A DNA stretch of 64,000 nt. Source: Enterobacter dykesii (GTDB taxonomy: Bacteria > Pseudomonadota > Gammaproteobacteria > Enterobacterales > Enterobacteriaceae). Below are positions 47,636 to 55,422 of the stretch, piece after piece. Below the pieces are notes generated by a model. The model saw only the letters and a list, made by a program, of their open reading frames with translations. It was not told the DNA's origin and did not search any database. Numbering within the stretch: position 1 is the first letter of the stretch; each line of letters starts with the position of its first letter. Both the position numbers and the translations under genes were made by a program. The stretch covers positions 124,001 through 188,000 of the forward strand of contig NZ_CP126604.1 in the NCBI RefSeq assembly GCF_008364625.2, written 5' to 3'.

Positions 47636-47673
47636 ATGAACAAACACGACTGATGAATTTCGACCCTTGCTAA
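47636..47673 (+). other. Two overlapping mini-frames ahead of the ABC-F gene
   Basis: MNKHD (47636-47653) and MNFDPC (47653-47673) overlap as TGATG, 49 nt before the ABC-F start. Neither has a strong ribosome binding site. They may be leader peptides or chance. Confidence 0.25.
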
Positions 47674-47721
47674 ACGCCACCGCGTCTGCAGGGGATGTTT
47701 TGATTTCATTCAGGAGTGCTT

Positions 47722-49341
47722 ATGGCTCATTTTGCGCAGTCCCCTTCTTTTATTTTGCATCAGGTCACCTGTCAGTTTCCGACGGGCGATACACTTTTTG
47801 GTCCGCTGAATCTCACGCTGGAACCCACCCTGTGCGCGCTGGTTGGCCGCAACGGCAGCGGGAAAACGCGTCTGCTGCGTCTGCTGGCGGGGCTGGACGA
47901 ACCGGCTTCCGGTCATATTGAACGCTTTGGCTCGCATGCCTGGGTGGCGCAGCAGCACGTCATTTCGCCGCAGACGACGCTTGCTGAACTGCTCGGGTAT
48001 GACGCTATTTTTGCGGCGCGTAAGCGCATCGACAGCGGCGATTACCAGCCTGACGATCTGGACACGCTCGACGGCCGCTGGGATGTGGCCGAGCGCCTGA
48101 GCGAGGCGTTTATCAATGCGAATCTCCCGCCGTTTGACCCGGAGAAACCTGCCGCTGAACTCAGCGGCGGCGAGCGCGTTCGCGCCCTGCTGTGCGGGGC
48201 GTTTACGGCTGAGGCGGATTTCATGCTGCTGGACGAACCCACTAACCATCTGGACCGACAGGGCCGGGCGTGGTTCTACGACCAGCTCAGTCGTTTTCAG
48301 GGCGGCGTGCTGGTGGCTTCCCATGACCGCGAGCTGCTGGAGCTGGTGCCGCGTATCCTTGAGCTGAGCGCCTCGGGTCTGCGCAGCTACGGCGGGAATT
48401 ATGCGGATTATCAAACCCAGCGCGATGCCGAACAGCAGGCGGCCCGCGCGGCGCTGGAACATGCTGCAACCGAGCGCAAACGCACTCGGGCACGCATGCA
48501 AAAAGAGCATGATGACAGCCAGCGGCGTTCGGCAAAGACATTGCGGACCGTCGATACCCTGAATATCGCGTCGTTCGAGCGGGTCAAATATAAAGGCGCG
48601 GCAAAGGAGCGGATTGGCTCCTGGAAAAAACAGCACAGCGAGCAAAATGAAGCCCTGAACGCCGCGGTAAGCAAGGCGCGTGAACGCGTTGAAGAAGATA
48701 ACCCGGTAATGTTCACCCTGCCGGGGAGTCAGATCCCGGACGGGAAGCAGGTACTGGTGCTGGAGGATCTGGTGCTGCCGCATGTGCCAGTTCCTCCACT
48801 CAACTGGCGGATGGACGGACCGATGCGCGTGGCGTTAAAGGGACCGAACGGCTGCGGAAAATCGACGCTGTTAAAAACCATCCTCGGCGAGATTGCTCCC
48901 CGTTCGGGTACCTGTAGGGTTTCAGTCAGCTGCGCTTATCTTGACCAACATCTTTCCCGGCTCGATCTTTCGCAGTCGGTCATGACGCATCTCAACCTGA
49001 GTCATACGCCTCTGGAAGAAGGGGTATTGCGAACCCGTCTGGCGCAGCTTCAACTAGGCGCCGACAAAGTTACGCTCCCGCTGGCGGAGCTCAGCGGCGG
49101 CGAGCGTCTTAAGGCCGCGCTGGCCTGCGTGCTGTGGCGCGCGGAGGCTACGCAGCTTTTGCTGCTGGATGAACCTACCAACCATCTGGATTTGGCCTCA
49201 GTCCAGGCCATTGAAGCGGCACTGGCCGGTTTCCCCGGCGCGCTGCTGGTGGTATCACACGACGAGGCTTTTTTAAGAGGTTTAACGTTAACGCATGAGT
49301 GGGTATGGGAAGAGGCGGGCTGGCGTTGCGAGAGCCTTTAA
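47722..49341 (+). CDS. ABC-F family ATPase
   Basis: A 539-residue cytosolic protein with two ABC cassettes and no membrane segments. Cassette one has GRNGSGKTRLL (about 42-52), LSGGERVRALLCGA and FMLLDEPTNHLD. A charged linker follows (about 230-320, RARMQKEHDDSQRR). Cassette two has GPNGCGKSTLLK, LSGGERLKAALA and LLLLDEPTNHLD. Both catalytic glutamates are present. ABC-F proteins act on the ribosome, as translation factors or antibiotic-resistance factors; the specific role is unknown. AGGAG lies 6 nt before the ATG; a GTG two codons upstream is unlikely. GC-rich, unlike the hcp block beside it. It lies in the slot where E. coli has insJ/hokA. Confidence 0.88.
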   Translation: MAHFAQSPSFILHQVTCQFPTGDTLFGPLNLTLEPTLCALVGRNGSGKTRLLRLLAGLDEPASGHIERFGSHAWVAQQHVISPQTTLAELLGYDAIFAARKRIDSGDYQPDDLDTLDGRWDVAERLSEAFINANLPPFDPEKPAAELSGGERVRALLCGAFTAEADFMLLDEPTNHLDRQGRAWFYDQLSRFQGGVLVASHDRELLELVPRILELSASGLRSYGGNYADYQTQRDAEQQAARAALEHAATERKRTRARMQKEHDDSQRRSAKTLRTVDTLNIASFERVKYKGAAKERIGSWKKQHSEQNEALNAAVSKARERVEEDNPVMFTLPGSQIPDGKQVLVLEDLVLPHVPVPPLNWRMDGPMRVALKGPNGCGKSTLLKTILGEIAPRSGTCRVSVSCAYLDQHLSRLDLSQSVMTHLNLSHTPLEEGVLRTRLAQLQLGADKVTLPLAELSGGERLKAALACVLWRAEATQLLLLDEPTNHLDLASVQAIEAALAGFPGALLVVSHDEAFLRGLTLTHEWVWEEAGWRCESL

Positions 49342-49348
49342 AACACAA

Positions 49349-49368
49349 GCCCCCGCAGAGGCGGGGGC
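49349..49368. terminator. Terminator between the ABC-F gene and yiaG
   Basis: GCCCCCGC-AGAG-GCGGGGGC, a perfect 8-bp stem. The minus-strand side is followed by TTGTGTTTT, so it fits yiaG termination best; the convergent genes may share it. Confidence 0.7.
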
Positions 49369-49380
49369 ATTCAATCTTCA

Positions 49381-49668
49381 CTACGCTATCTGTTTGCTGA
49401 GTGCAGGGTTGGCCTGAATCAGGCGCATCAGCCTTAACTCGGTTGGGGTGGGTTTCTCACGTTTTGACTCCCACTCCTGCACCATAGCCACGCTGACACC
49501 CATCGCTCTGGCGAATTCTTCTGTTTTCAGTCCTGTCCCTTTGCGCAATTGCTCGTATTCTGTAAAGGGATTGGATTTTTGTTGCAGGGTAATCGCCTGC
49601 GGTACGTCTTTAAAAATGATCTGTTCCAGGCTGCTCAGCAGCTCAAACTCAGGATCTTTATATTCCAT
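49381..49668 (-). CDS. yiaG: YiaG, HTH-type transcriptional regulator
   Basis: A 95-residue Xre-like DNA-binding protein (E. coli 96). The N-terminal part (EYKDPEFELLSSLEQIIFKD) resembles antitoxin-like leaders. The helix-turn-helix is at about 40-90 (YEQLRKGTGLKTEEFARAMGVSVAMVQEWESKREKPTPTELRLM). Domain order resembles MqsA/HigA-type antitoxins, but no toxin gene is adjacent. The targets are unknown. AGGAG precedes the ATG. Confidence 0.92.
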   Translation of the reverse strand: MEYKDPEFELLSSLEQIIFKDVPQAITLQQKSNPFTEYEQLRKGTGLKTEEFARAMGVSVAMVQEWESKREKPTPTELRLMRLIQANPALSKQIA

Positions 49669-49999
49669 TGAGGACTCCTCTTAAATCTCACATCGTGATC
49701 AAGAACATCAGAGAGCCAGTTAAGAATAGTCCCTAATACGAACCCAGGATCGTCACGGGTGTGATTAATTGTGCGATAACGATCGCTTTACGCGATTCAG
49801 CGATATGGATAGTTATGCTAATTACCTGATTAGTCATATGTCGGCTTCGGCAGGTATTTTTTTGTAAATGGTAAGAAATAAATCGGCAATAGCCGTTTTG
49901 CATGAAAAGAGTATCTTGCAAGGCTGACCTGGACTATCCTTGTCAGCGTCGGGCACGCGTGTGCCGGTGTGCGCTTTTTTGGGTGAAAGGAGTAATAAA
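49669..49999. other. yiaG-yiaF intergenic region, 331 bp
   Basis: No convincing gene. It must hold divergent promoters for yiaG and yiaF. A weak hairpin (TGTCG-GCTT-CGGCA, near 49839-49852) is followed by a run of seven T, compatible with a small terminator or the 3' end of a small RNA on the plus strand; I cannot support more. Confidence 0.35.
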
Positions 50000-50710
50000 A
50001 TGGCGACAGGAAAGTCCTGCTCTCGCTGGTTTGCGCCTATTGCGGCGTTGTTGATGGTTGTTAGCCTGAGTGGGTGTTTTGATAAAGAAGGCGATCAGCG
50101 CAAAGCGTTTATCGATTTTCTGCAGAATACAGTGATGCGCAGCGGCGAGCGGTTGCCGACGCTGACTGCGGATCAGAAAAAACAGTTTGGCCCCTTCGTG
50201 TCCGATTACGCCATTCTTTATGGTTATTCACAGCAGGTGAGCCAGGCGATGGATTCCGGTATCCGTCCGGTAGTGGATAGCGTGAACGCCATTCGCGTTC
50301 CGCAGGATTATATGACGCAGCGCGAACCGCTTCGCCAGTCCAACGGTGCGCTTGGCGTACTGAGCCAGCAGTTACAGAATGCGAAAATGCAGGCTGACGC
50401 ATCACGTTCTGCGCTGAAGCAGGGCGACGATCTCAAACCTGTCTTCGACAAAGTGTATGAGAAAGTGGTGACGAAACCGTCTGAAGCGCTGCAACCGCTG
50501 ATTCCGGCCGCGCAAATCTTCACGCAGCAGCTGGTTCAGGTGGGTGACTTTATCGCCCAGCAGGATACCCAGGTGAGCTTTGTTGCCAACGGCATTCAGT
50601 TCCCGACCTCGCAGCAGGCAAGCCAGTACAATACGCTGATTGGGCCGCTAGCCTCCCAGCATCAGGCCTTTAGCCAGGCCTGGAGTGCCGCAGTCACGGC
50701 CACAGAATAA
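50000..50710 (+). CDS. yiaF: YiaF, DUF3053 family lipoprotein
   Basis: A 236-residue lipoprotein, the E. coli length. Signal MATGKSCSRWFAPIAALLMVV ends in lipobox LSGC (Cys26). The mature part is mostly helical: DKEGDQRKAFIDFLQNTVMRSGERLPTLTADQKKQFG and FVANGIQFPTSQQASQYN. The function is unknown. AAAGGAG lies 7 nt before the chosen ATG. A terminator follows. Confidence 0.92.
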   Translation: MATGKSCSRWFAPIAALLMVVSLSGCFDKEGDQRKAFIDFLQNTVMRSGERLPTLTADQKKQFGPFVSDYAILYGYSQQVSQAMDSGIRPVVDSVNAIRVPQDYMTQREPLRQSNGALGVLSQQLQNAKMQADASRSALKQGDDLKPVFDKVYEKVVTKPSEALQPLIPAAQIFTQQLVQVGDFIAQQDTQVSFVANGIQFPTSQQASQYNTLIGPLASQHQAFSQAWSAAVTATE

Positions 50711-50714
50711 ACCG

Positions 50715-50744
50715 AAAAAACCCCGCTTCTGGCGGGGTTTTTTT
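50715..50744 (+). terminator. yiaF terminator
   Basis: A-run, then CCCCGC-TTCTG-GCGGGG and seven T. Confidence 0.9.
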
Positions 50745-50764
50745 ATGCATATCGAAAATAACGC

Positions 50765-50793
50765 TTGTCATTCATCTACCACATCGGTATAAC
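50765..50793 (+). promoter_or_regulatory. cspA promoter
   Basis: TTGTCA (-35, 50765-50770), a 17-bp spacer and TATAAC (-10, 50788-50793). Predicted start about 50801, giving a 157-nt leader as in E. coli (159 nt). Confidence 0.7.
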
Positions 50794-50800
50794 TATCCCC

Positions 50801-50957
50801 GTCGGTTTGTTACACAGACCTAAAGCAGTTTAGTAAAGCAGTCCAGATTGTTATCCATAGATACCCTTCGTAGTGACCCTTCCTTCATCGCTTAAAAATC
50901 TGTAACGCAATCCATCAAGCCGGAAGGCACAATATATTTGTTAATAAGGTAATTTCT
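50801..50957 (+). promoter_or_regulatory. cspA 5' leader (cold-responsive RNA element)
   Basis: Long untranslated leader homologous to that of E. coli cspA: GTCGGTTTGTTACACAGACC at its start (cold-box region), then AAAGCAGTTTAGTAAAGCAG, and GCCGGAAGGCACAAT before the ribosome binding site AAGG. In E. coli this RNA refolds at low temperature and exposes the translation start. Confidence 0.75.
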
Positions 50958-51170
50958 ATGTCTGCTAAAATGACTGGTCTGGTAAAATGGTTCAACGCTG
51001 ATAAAGGTTTCGGCTTCATCACTCCTGACGATGGCTCTAAAGACGTGTTCGTACACTTCTCTGCTATCCAGAACGATGGCTACAAATCTCTGGACGAAGG
51101 TCAGAAAGTTTCCTTCACCATCGAAAGCGGCGCTAAAGGCCCAGCAGCTGGTAACGTTGTAAGCCTGTAA
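50958..51170 (+). CDS. cspA: Major cold shock protein CspA
   Basis: A 70-residue single cold-shock domain RNA chaperone that melts RNA structure at low temperature. The RNP motifs KGFGFITP and VFVHFSAIQ are present. The sequence [20 protein letters not shown] differs from E. coli CspA by only a few residues. It lies next to yiaF/yiaG as in E. coli. Confidence 0.97.
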   Translation: MSAKMTGLVKWFNADKGFGFITPDDGSKDVFVHFSAIQNDGYKSLDEGQKVSFTIESGAKGPAAGNVVSL

Positions 51171-51196
51171 GCTTCCAACCCAGTAGCACAAAATTC

Positions 51197-51223
51197 AAAA
51201 ACCCGCCTTCTGGCGGGTTTTTT
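51197..51223. terminator. cspA / ghrB terminator
   Basis: AAAAACCCGCC-TTCT-GGCGGGTTTTTT, 30 nt after cspA and ahead of the convergent ghrB 3' end; usable in both directions. Confidence 0.9.
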
Positions 51224-51228
51224 CGTTT

Positions 51229-52203
51229 CTATCGTTGTACCTGCGGGTTCACGCAGTTTATCTCCACCTTTCCGCTTAGGGCGGCGATAAGGTTATCGAC
51301 CGCAGTGGCCGCCATGTTGTAGCGCGTCTCATGGGTGGCTGAGCCGATGTGCGGCAGCGCAACCACGTTAGGCAGCGAAAGCAGCGGCGAATCCACCGGC
51401 AGCGGCTCCTGCTCAAACACGTCCAGACCTGCTGCATGGATCTCACCGTTTTGCAGGGCCTCAATCAGCGCCTTCTCATCCACCACCGGGCCGCGACCCG
51501 CGTTGATGAAAATGGCGGATTTCTTCATTTTTTCAAATGCGGATTTGCCAATCAGATGACGCGTTTCGTCCGTCAGCGGCAGAACCAGACAAACAAAATC
51601 GGCTTCCTGCAGCAGGGTATCCAGCTCGCAGTAACGGGCGTTGAAGCGTTCTTCGGCTTCACTGTGATGGCGACGCGCGTTATACAGAATCGGCATGTTA
51701 AAACCAAAATGCGCGCGCTGCGCCAGCGCCAGCCCGATACGACCCATACCGACAATGCCCAGCGTCTTGCCGTGAACGTCCACACCGAACCAGTCCGGAC
51801 CAATGCTTTTTGTCCATTCGCCCGCTTTGACGCGCTCAGCCACTTCCACCACGCGACGGGCCGTGGTGAGCATCAGCGCCATCAGCGTATCGGCCACGGT
51901 TTCCGTCAGGGCATGTGGCGTATGCATCAGCAGGATCTTGCGGGCGTTCAGGGCATCCACATCGAAATTGTCGTAACCCACGGAAACGGTAGAGGTAGCA
52001 CGAAGCTTCGGCATTTTCTCCAGCAGGGCGACATCCACTTTCTCGCTTGAACCCAGCAGGCCTTCAGCGCTGGCGAACGCTTCGGCGTGCTGCGCCACGG
52101 TTTCCGGGCTCAGGTTCTTCACCTGCGTGACGGTGAAGTGTTCTTCAAGACGTTTCTGCAGATCTTCCGGCAGTGCTTTGTACAAAATGACGGACGGCTT
52201 CAT
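51229..52203 (-). CDS. ghrB: Glyoxylate/hydroxypyruvate reductase B (2-ketoaldonate reductase)
   Basis: NADPH-dependent reductase of glyoxylate, hydroxypyruvate and 2-keto-D-gluconate. The 324-residue D-2-hydroxyacid dehydrogenase has the Rossmann motif [13 protein letters not shown], a substrate-site [13 protein letters not shown] and the catalytic triad Arg (VSVGYDNFD region onwards), Glu (VFEQEPLP) and His ([13 protein letters not shown]). In this genome it lies 26 nt after kguT on the same strand, so it is probably the last gene of the 2-ketogluconate operon, in the place kguD has in Pseudomonas. Confidence 0.95.
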   Translation of the reverse strand: MKPSVILYKALPEDLQKRLEEHFTVTQVKNLSPETVAQHAEAFASAEGLLGSSEKVDVALLEKMPKLRATSTVSVGYDNFDVDALNARKILLMHTPHALTETVADTLMALMLTTARRVVEVAERVKAGEWTKSIGPDWFGVDVHGKTLGIVGMGRIGLALAQRAHFGFNMPILYNARRHHSEAEERFNARYCELDTLLQEADFVCLVLPLTDETRHLIGKSAFEKMKKSAIFINAGRGPVVDEKALIEALQNGEIHAAGLDVFEQEPLPVDSPLLSLPNVVALPHIGSATHETRYNMAATAVDNLIAALSGKVEINCVNPQVQR

Positions 52204-52229
52204 GCTAATCTCCGTTGATTTTTAAGGGT

Positions 52230-53510
52230 TCAGGCGTGGCGTGCGCCGATGGGGTGTTGTTGATTATTAGCAGGCTTAACAATCAGAGTAAGCCACACGG
52301 AGGCGAAAAGCGCCACCCCCATAAAGATGTACGATGCGGACGGACTGCCGGTGGCACCGTTCAGGTAGCCGACGAACCAGGAGCCGCAGAACGACCCCAG
52401 CGCACCCATACTGTTAATCAGGGCCATCGCGCCACCCGCAACGTTACGCGGCAGCATTTCCGGGATGATGGCAAAGAACGGACCATACGGGGCATACATG
52501 GCGGCACCGGCGACCACCAGCAGGGTATAAGAGGCCCAGAAGTGATTTGCACCCACGGCCCACGAGCCGATAAAGGCAAAAGCAGCGATCAGCAGCAGCG
52601 GCCAGACAAACAATTTTCGGTTCTGCAGCTTGTCCGATGCCCAGGAGACGACGATCATGGCGATGGTTGCCGCCAGATATGGTACGGATGACAGCCAGCC
52701 TACTTCGACCATGCCGAGGTTTTCGCCGCCGCTGCGGATAATCGACGGCAGCCACAGCACAAAGCCGTACACGCCAATGCTCCAGGTAAAGTACTGCGCG
52801 CAGAGCAGGATCACGTTGCGCGAGCGGAAGGCTTCACCGTAGTTGCGTACCGCCTTCAGACCTTGCTGTTCTTTATCCAGCTGTGCCTGCAGCGCCGCTT
52901 TTTCGTCTTCGGAAAGCCATTTCGCCTGGGCAGGTTTATCTTTCACCAGCACCCACCAGCAGAATGCCCAGATCACTGCCGGCACCCCTTCGATGATAAA
53001 CATCTCGCGCCAGCCGAAGGACTGGATCAGGTAGCCAGACACCACCGACATCCACAGCACCGTGACCGGGTTACCGAGGATCAGGAAGGTATTCGCGCGC
53101 GAGCGTTCAGATTTGGTAAACCAGTTGCTGATGTAGATCAGCATCGCCGGCATGACCGCCGCCTCAACGACGCCGAGGATAAAGCGAATGGCAGCCAGGG
53201 CAGGAATATTGTTCACCACGCCGGTCAGTGACGCGCAGGCGCCCCACAGGATCAGACAGACGAAGATCAGCTTACGCACGCTGCGGCGTTCCGCATAAAT
53301 CGCGCCGGGGATCTGGAAGAAGAAATAGCCAAGGAAGAAAAGGGCGCCCAGCAGAGAGGAGATACCTTTGGTGATGCCAAGGTCCTCTGTGATCCCCGCC
53401 GCGGACGCGAAGCTGAAGTTGGCACGGTCAAGGTACGCCAGGCTGTACGTGATAAACACGATTGGCATGATGTACCACCAGCGTTTTACTGCATTGGTCG
53501 AACTGTTCAT
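52230..53510 (-). CDS. kguT: MFS transporter, probable 2-ketogluconate permease
   Basis: A 426-residue anion:cation symporter-type MFS protein (about 12 membrane segments). It has YSLAYLDRANFSFASAAGITEDLG, GYFFFQIPGAIYAER and RFILGVVEAAVMPAMLIYISNWFTKSERSRANTFLILGNP, which are hallmarks of the hexuronate/phthalate group. Assignment to 2-ketogluconate rests on context between a kguK-like kinase and a 2-ketoaldonate reductase. The start MNSSTNAVKRWWYIMP is preferred over one 17 codons upstream. Confidence 0.82.
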   Translation of the reverse strand: MNSSTNAVKRWWYIMPIVFITYSLAYLDRANFSFASAAGITEDLGITKGISSLLGALFFLGYFFFQIPGAIYAERRSVRKLIFVCLILWGACASLTGVVNNIPALAAIRFILGVVEAAVMPAMLIYISNWFTKSERSRANTFLILGNPVTVLWMSVVSGYLIQSFGWREMFIIEGVPAVIWAFCWWVLVKDKPAQAKWLSEDEKAALQAQLDKEQQGLKAVRNYGEAFRSRNVILLCAQYFTWSIGVYGFVLWLPSIIRSGGENLGMVEVGWLSSVPYLAATIAMIVVSWASDKLQNRKLFVWPLLLIAAFAFIGSWAVGANHFWASYTLLVVAGAAMYAPYGPFFAIIPEMLPRNVAGGAMALINSMGALGSFCGSWFVGYLNGATGSPSASYIFMGVALFASVWLTLIVKPANNQQHPIGARHA

Positions 53511-53591
53511 AGGCTTGCCTCTGTTGTTGAGGTTGTTACCGCCGTTGTCTGTAGGGTACACGGTGGCTTAATTATTTGGTGTGGCTTGCTG

Positions 53592-53624
53592 CCCTCACCC
53601 TGGCCCTCTCTCACAGGGAGAGGG
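53592..53624. repeat. Hairpin repeat (CCCTCTCCC family) between kguK and kguT
   Basis: CCCTCACCCTGG then CCCTCTC-TCACA-GGGAGAGGG in the 117-nt gap of the operon; it could cause differential expression or mRNA processing. Confidence 0.8.
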
Positions 53625-53627
53625 AAG

Positions 53628-54566
53628 TTAAACGCCGAGCTCTGCTCGCGTAGGTAATCCTTCGCTGTCGCCCTGCACCTGAATGGCCAGCGAGCCAATC
53701 TTGTTGCCCCGCGCCACGGCCTGCGACAGCGTTTTGCCTTCCAGCAGGGCGCTAATGACGCCCACGGCAAAACCATCGCCCGCGCCGACGGTGTCGACTA
53801 CGTTCTCAACCTTGACCGCCGCGACCGCGCCCTGTTGGCCGTCGGCCGTCTTAAACCATGCACCATCGGCGCCGGTCTTCAGCACCACCGCTTTTACCCC
53901 TTTATTCAGGTAGAAATCGGCAATGCCTTCCGGCGTGCTTTCGCCGGTCAGAATCATCCCTTCTTTCAGGCCCGGCAGAACCCAGTCAGCCTGGAACGCC
54001 AGACGGTTCAGCTTCTCGACCATTTCCGCTTCGCTTTTCCACAGCACCGGGCGCAGGTTCGGATCGAAAGAGATCGTTTTTCCCTGGGCTTTCAGCGTGG
54101 CTGCCGCGTGATCCAGCAGTTCATACGAGCTGGCGGACAGCGCTGCCGCCACGCCGCTTAGGTGCAGATGGCGAGCGGAGGCGAAATAGTCGGCGTGGTA
54201 ATCCGCCACTGAGAGGTGGCTTGCGGCCGATCCTTTGCGGAAATACTCCACGATGGGATCGGTTCCATTTTCGACCTTGGATTTAAGCTGAAAGCCGGTA
54301 GGGAAGCGTCCGTCGAGGGTGACGCCTGCGGAATCAATCCCCTCTTTTTTCAGCGAATCGAGAACGAAATGGCCAAAGCTGTCGTCCCCCACGCGGCTGA
54401 CCCAGCCGACGTTCAGGCCAAGGCGCGCCAGGCCGGTCGCGACGTTTAGCTCTGCGCCTGCCACTCGTTTAATAAAGTGCTCTACCGCGCTCAGCTCGCC
54501 CGTTTCGGTGGCGACAAACATCGCCATGGCCTCGCCGATCGTGATGACATCCAGCGTCTTGTGCAT
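53628..54566 (-). CDS. kguK: 2-ketogluconokinase (PfkB family sugar kinase)
   Basis: A 312-residue PfkB/ribokinase-type kinase, expected to phosphorylate 2-keto-D-gluconate to 2-keto-6-phosphogluconate. Motifs are TIGEAMAMFVATETGEL, GAELNVATGLARLGL and the C-terminal signature ENVVDTVGAGDGFAVGVISALLEG with the catalytic aspartate. Sequence alone cannot separate it from 2-keto-3-deoxygluconate kinases; the flanking kguE, kguT and ghrB decide. It starts 3 nt after kguE, within the GAGGAG region. Confidence 0.85.
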   Translation of the reverse strand: MHKTLDVITIGEAMAMFVATETGELSAVEHFIKRVAGAELNVATGLARLGLNVGWVSRVGDDSFGHFVLDSLKKEGIDSAGVTLDGRFPTGFQLKSKVENGTDPIVEYFRKGSAASHLSVADYHADYFASARHLHLSGVAAALSASSYELLDHAAATLKAQGKTISFDPNLRPVLWKSEAEMVEKLNRLAFQADWVLPGLKEGMILTGESTPEGIADFYLNKGVKAVVLKTGADGAWFKTADGQQGAVAAVKVENVVDTVGAGDGFAVGVISALLEGKTLSQAVARGNKIGSLAIQVQGDSEGLPTRAELGV

Positions 54567-54569
54567 GGT

Positions 54570-55319
54570 TTACTCCTCGCGCAGCAGGTTAACGTAATGG
54601 CGGGTAACGGCGGTTAAATCCGTCCCTTGCAGCGGGAACTCGATACCGCGCGGGGCATCGGCAGGCAGCTGGCCGAGCAGATCGAGCCAGCGCGCATCAG
54701 CGTGGTCCGGCGCCACGGCGCGGAAGTTATCTTTATGCGGCACGGCGGCTTTCACGTGGATATAGCTCACCGCAGGGGCAAGGTGACGGGCGGCCTCTTC
54801 GGGGGAGTCACCGACCCACAGCCAGTTGCCCATGTCGAAGGTCAGCGTGATGGGTAAAGCCATTTCCCGACAGGCGGCCTGGAAGCGCTGCATGGGCGCG
54901 AGCTGTCCGCAGTCGGTCTGATCGTTCTCCACGACCAGCGCCATGCCGCTTGCGTTCAGCAGGCTACGCAGGGTGTCGAGAGGCTGCACATCGCGGAAAT
55001 GGCCCAGGGAAACCTTCAGCCACAGGGCGTTCAGGGTGCTGGCCTCCGAGAGATAGCGGGCCAGGTCCGGGTTGAGGGTGCCGTCGGGCATAAACAGGGC
55101 GGCGGGGGCGGAGTAGCACGCCAGCAGGCCCAGCAGCTCAATGGATTCGCCCAGCGCAGGCAGCGTCAGCAGCTCTTCGCTGCTGAACAGTTCCCGGCGG
55201 ATCTCCACGCCGTCTGCCCCCGCGCCTGCAATAACGGGAAGCATTGCCCGCTGGCCGCCTGCCTGTCGCACCTGTTCCGCACCGTACGCGGCGGTGACCA
55301 CCATAATTTTCCTGCCCAT
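54570..55319 (-). CDS. kguE: KguE-like sugar phosphate isomerase/epimerase (TIM barrel)
   Basis: A 249-residue xylose isomerase-like TIM-barrel protein (AP endonuclease family 2 fold), with metal-site segments DGVEIRRELFS, LVVENDQTD, LTFDMGNWLWVG and YIHVKAA. In Pseudomonas kguE is the first gene of the 2-ketogluconate operon and its exact reaction is not settled. GGAG lies 9 nt before the chosen ATG (MGRKIMVVTAAYG); an ATG seven codons upstream is less likely. A PtxS-like palindrome lies 42 bp upstream. Confidence 0.8.
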   Translation of the reverse strand: MGRKIMVVTAAYGAEQVRQAGGQRAMLPVIAGAGADGVEIRRELFSSEELLTLPALGESIELLGLLACYSAPAALFMPDGTLNPDLARYLSEASTLNALWLKVSLGHFRDVQPLDTLRSLLNASGMALVVENDQTDCGQLAPMQRFQAACREMALPITLTFDMGNWLWVGDSPEEAARHLAPAVSYIHVKAAVPHKDNFRAVAPDHADARWLDLLGQLPADAPRGIEFPLQGTDLTAVTRHYVNLLREE

Positions 55320-55360
55320 CTTCGGACTCCATCGCAACATATCAATACTATTACGCTAGA

Positions 55361-55374
55361 TGGAACCGGTTCCA
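55361..55374. promoter_or_regulatory. PtxS-type operator upstream of kguE
   Basis: TGGAACCGGTTCCA is a perfect 14-bp palindrome. It matches the Pseudomonas PtxS operator TGAAACCGGTTTCA at 12 of 14 positions. It lies between the adjacent LacI-type gene and kguE. Confidence 0.75.
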
Positions 55375-55422
55375 AAGAAAAGGTCAGGATGTCGAATTTA
55401 TGATCGGTATCACAAGGGAAAA

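Noticed and set aside
45866..47721. Transposase, integrase or attachment-site duplications at the edges of the hcp block
   Set aside because: None visible: no recombinase frame, no tRNA gene and no matching direct repeats at the borders.
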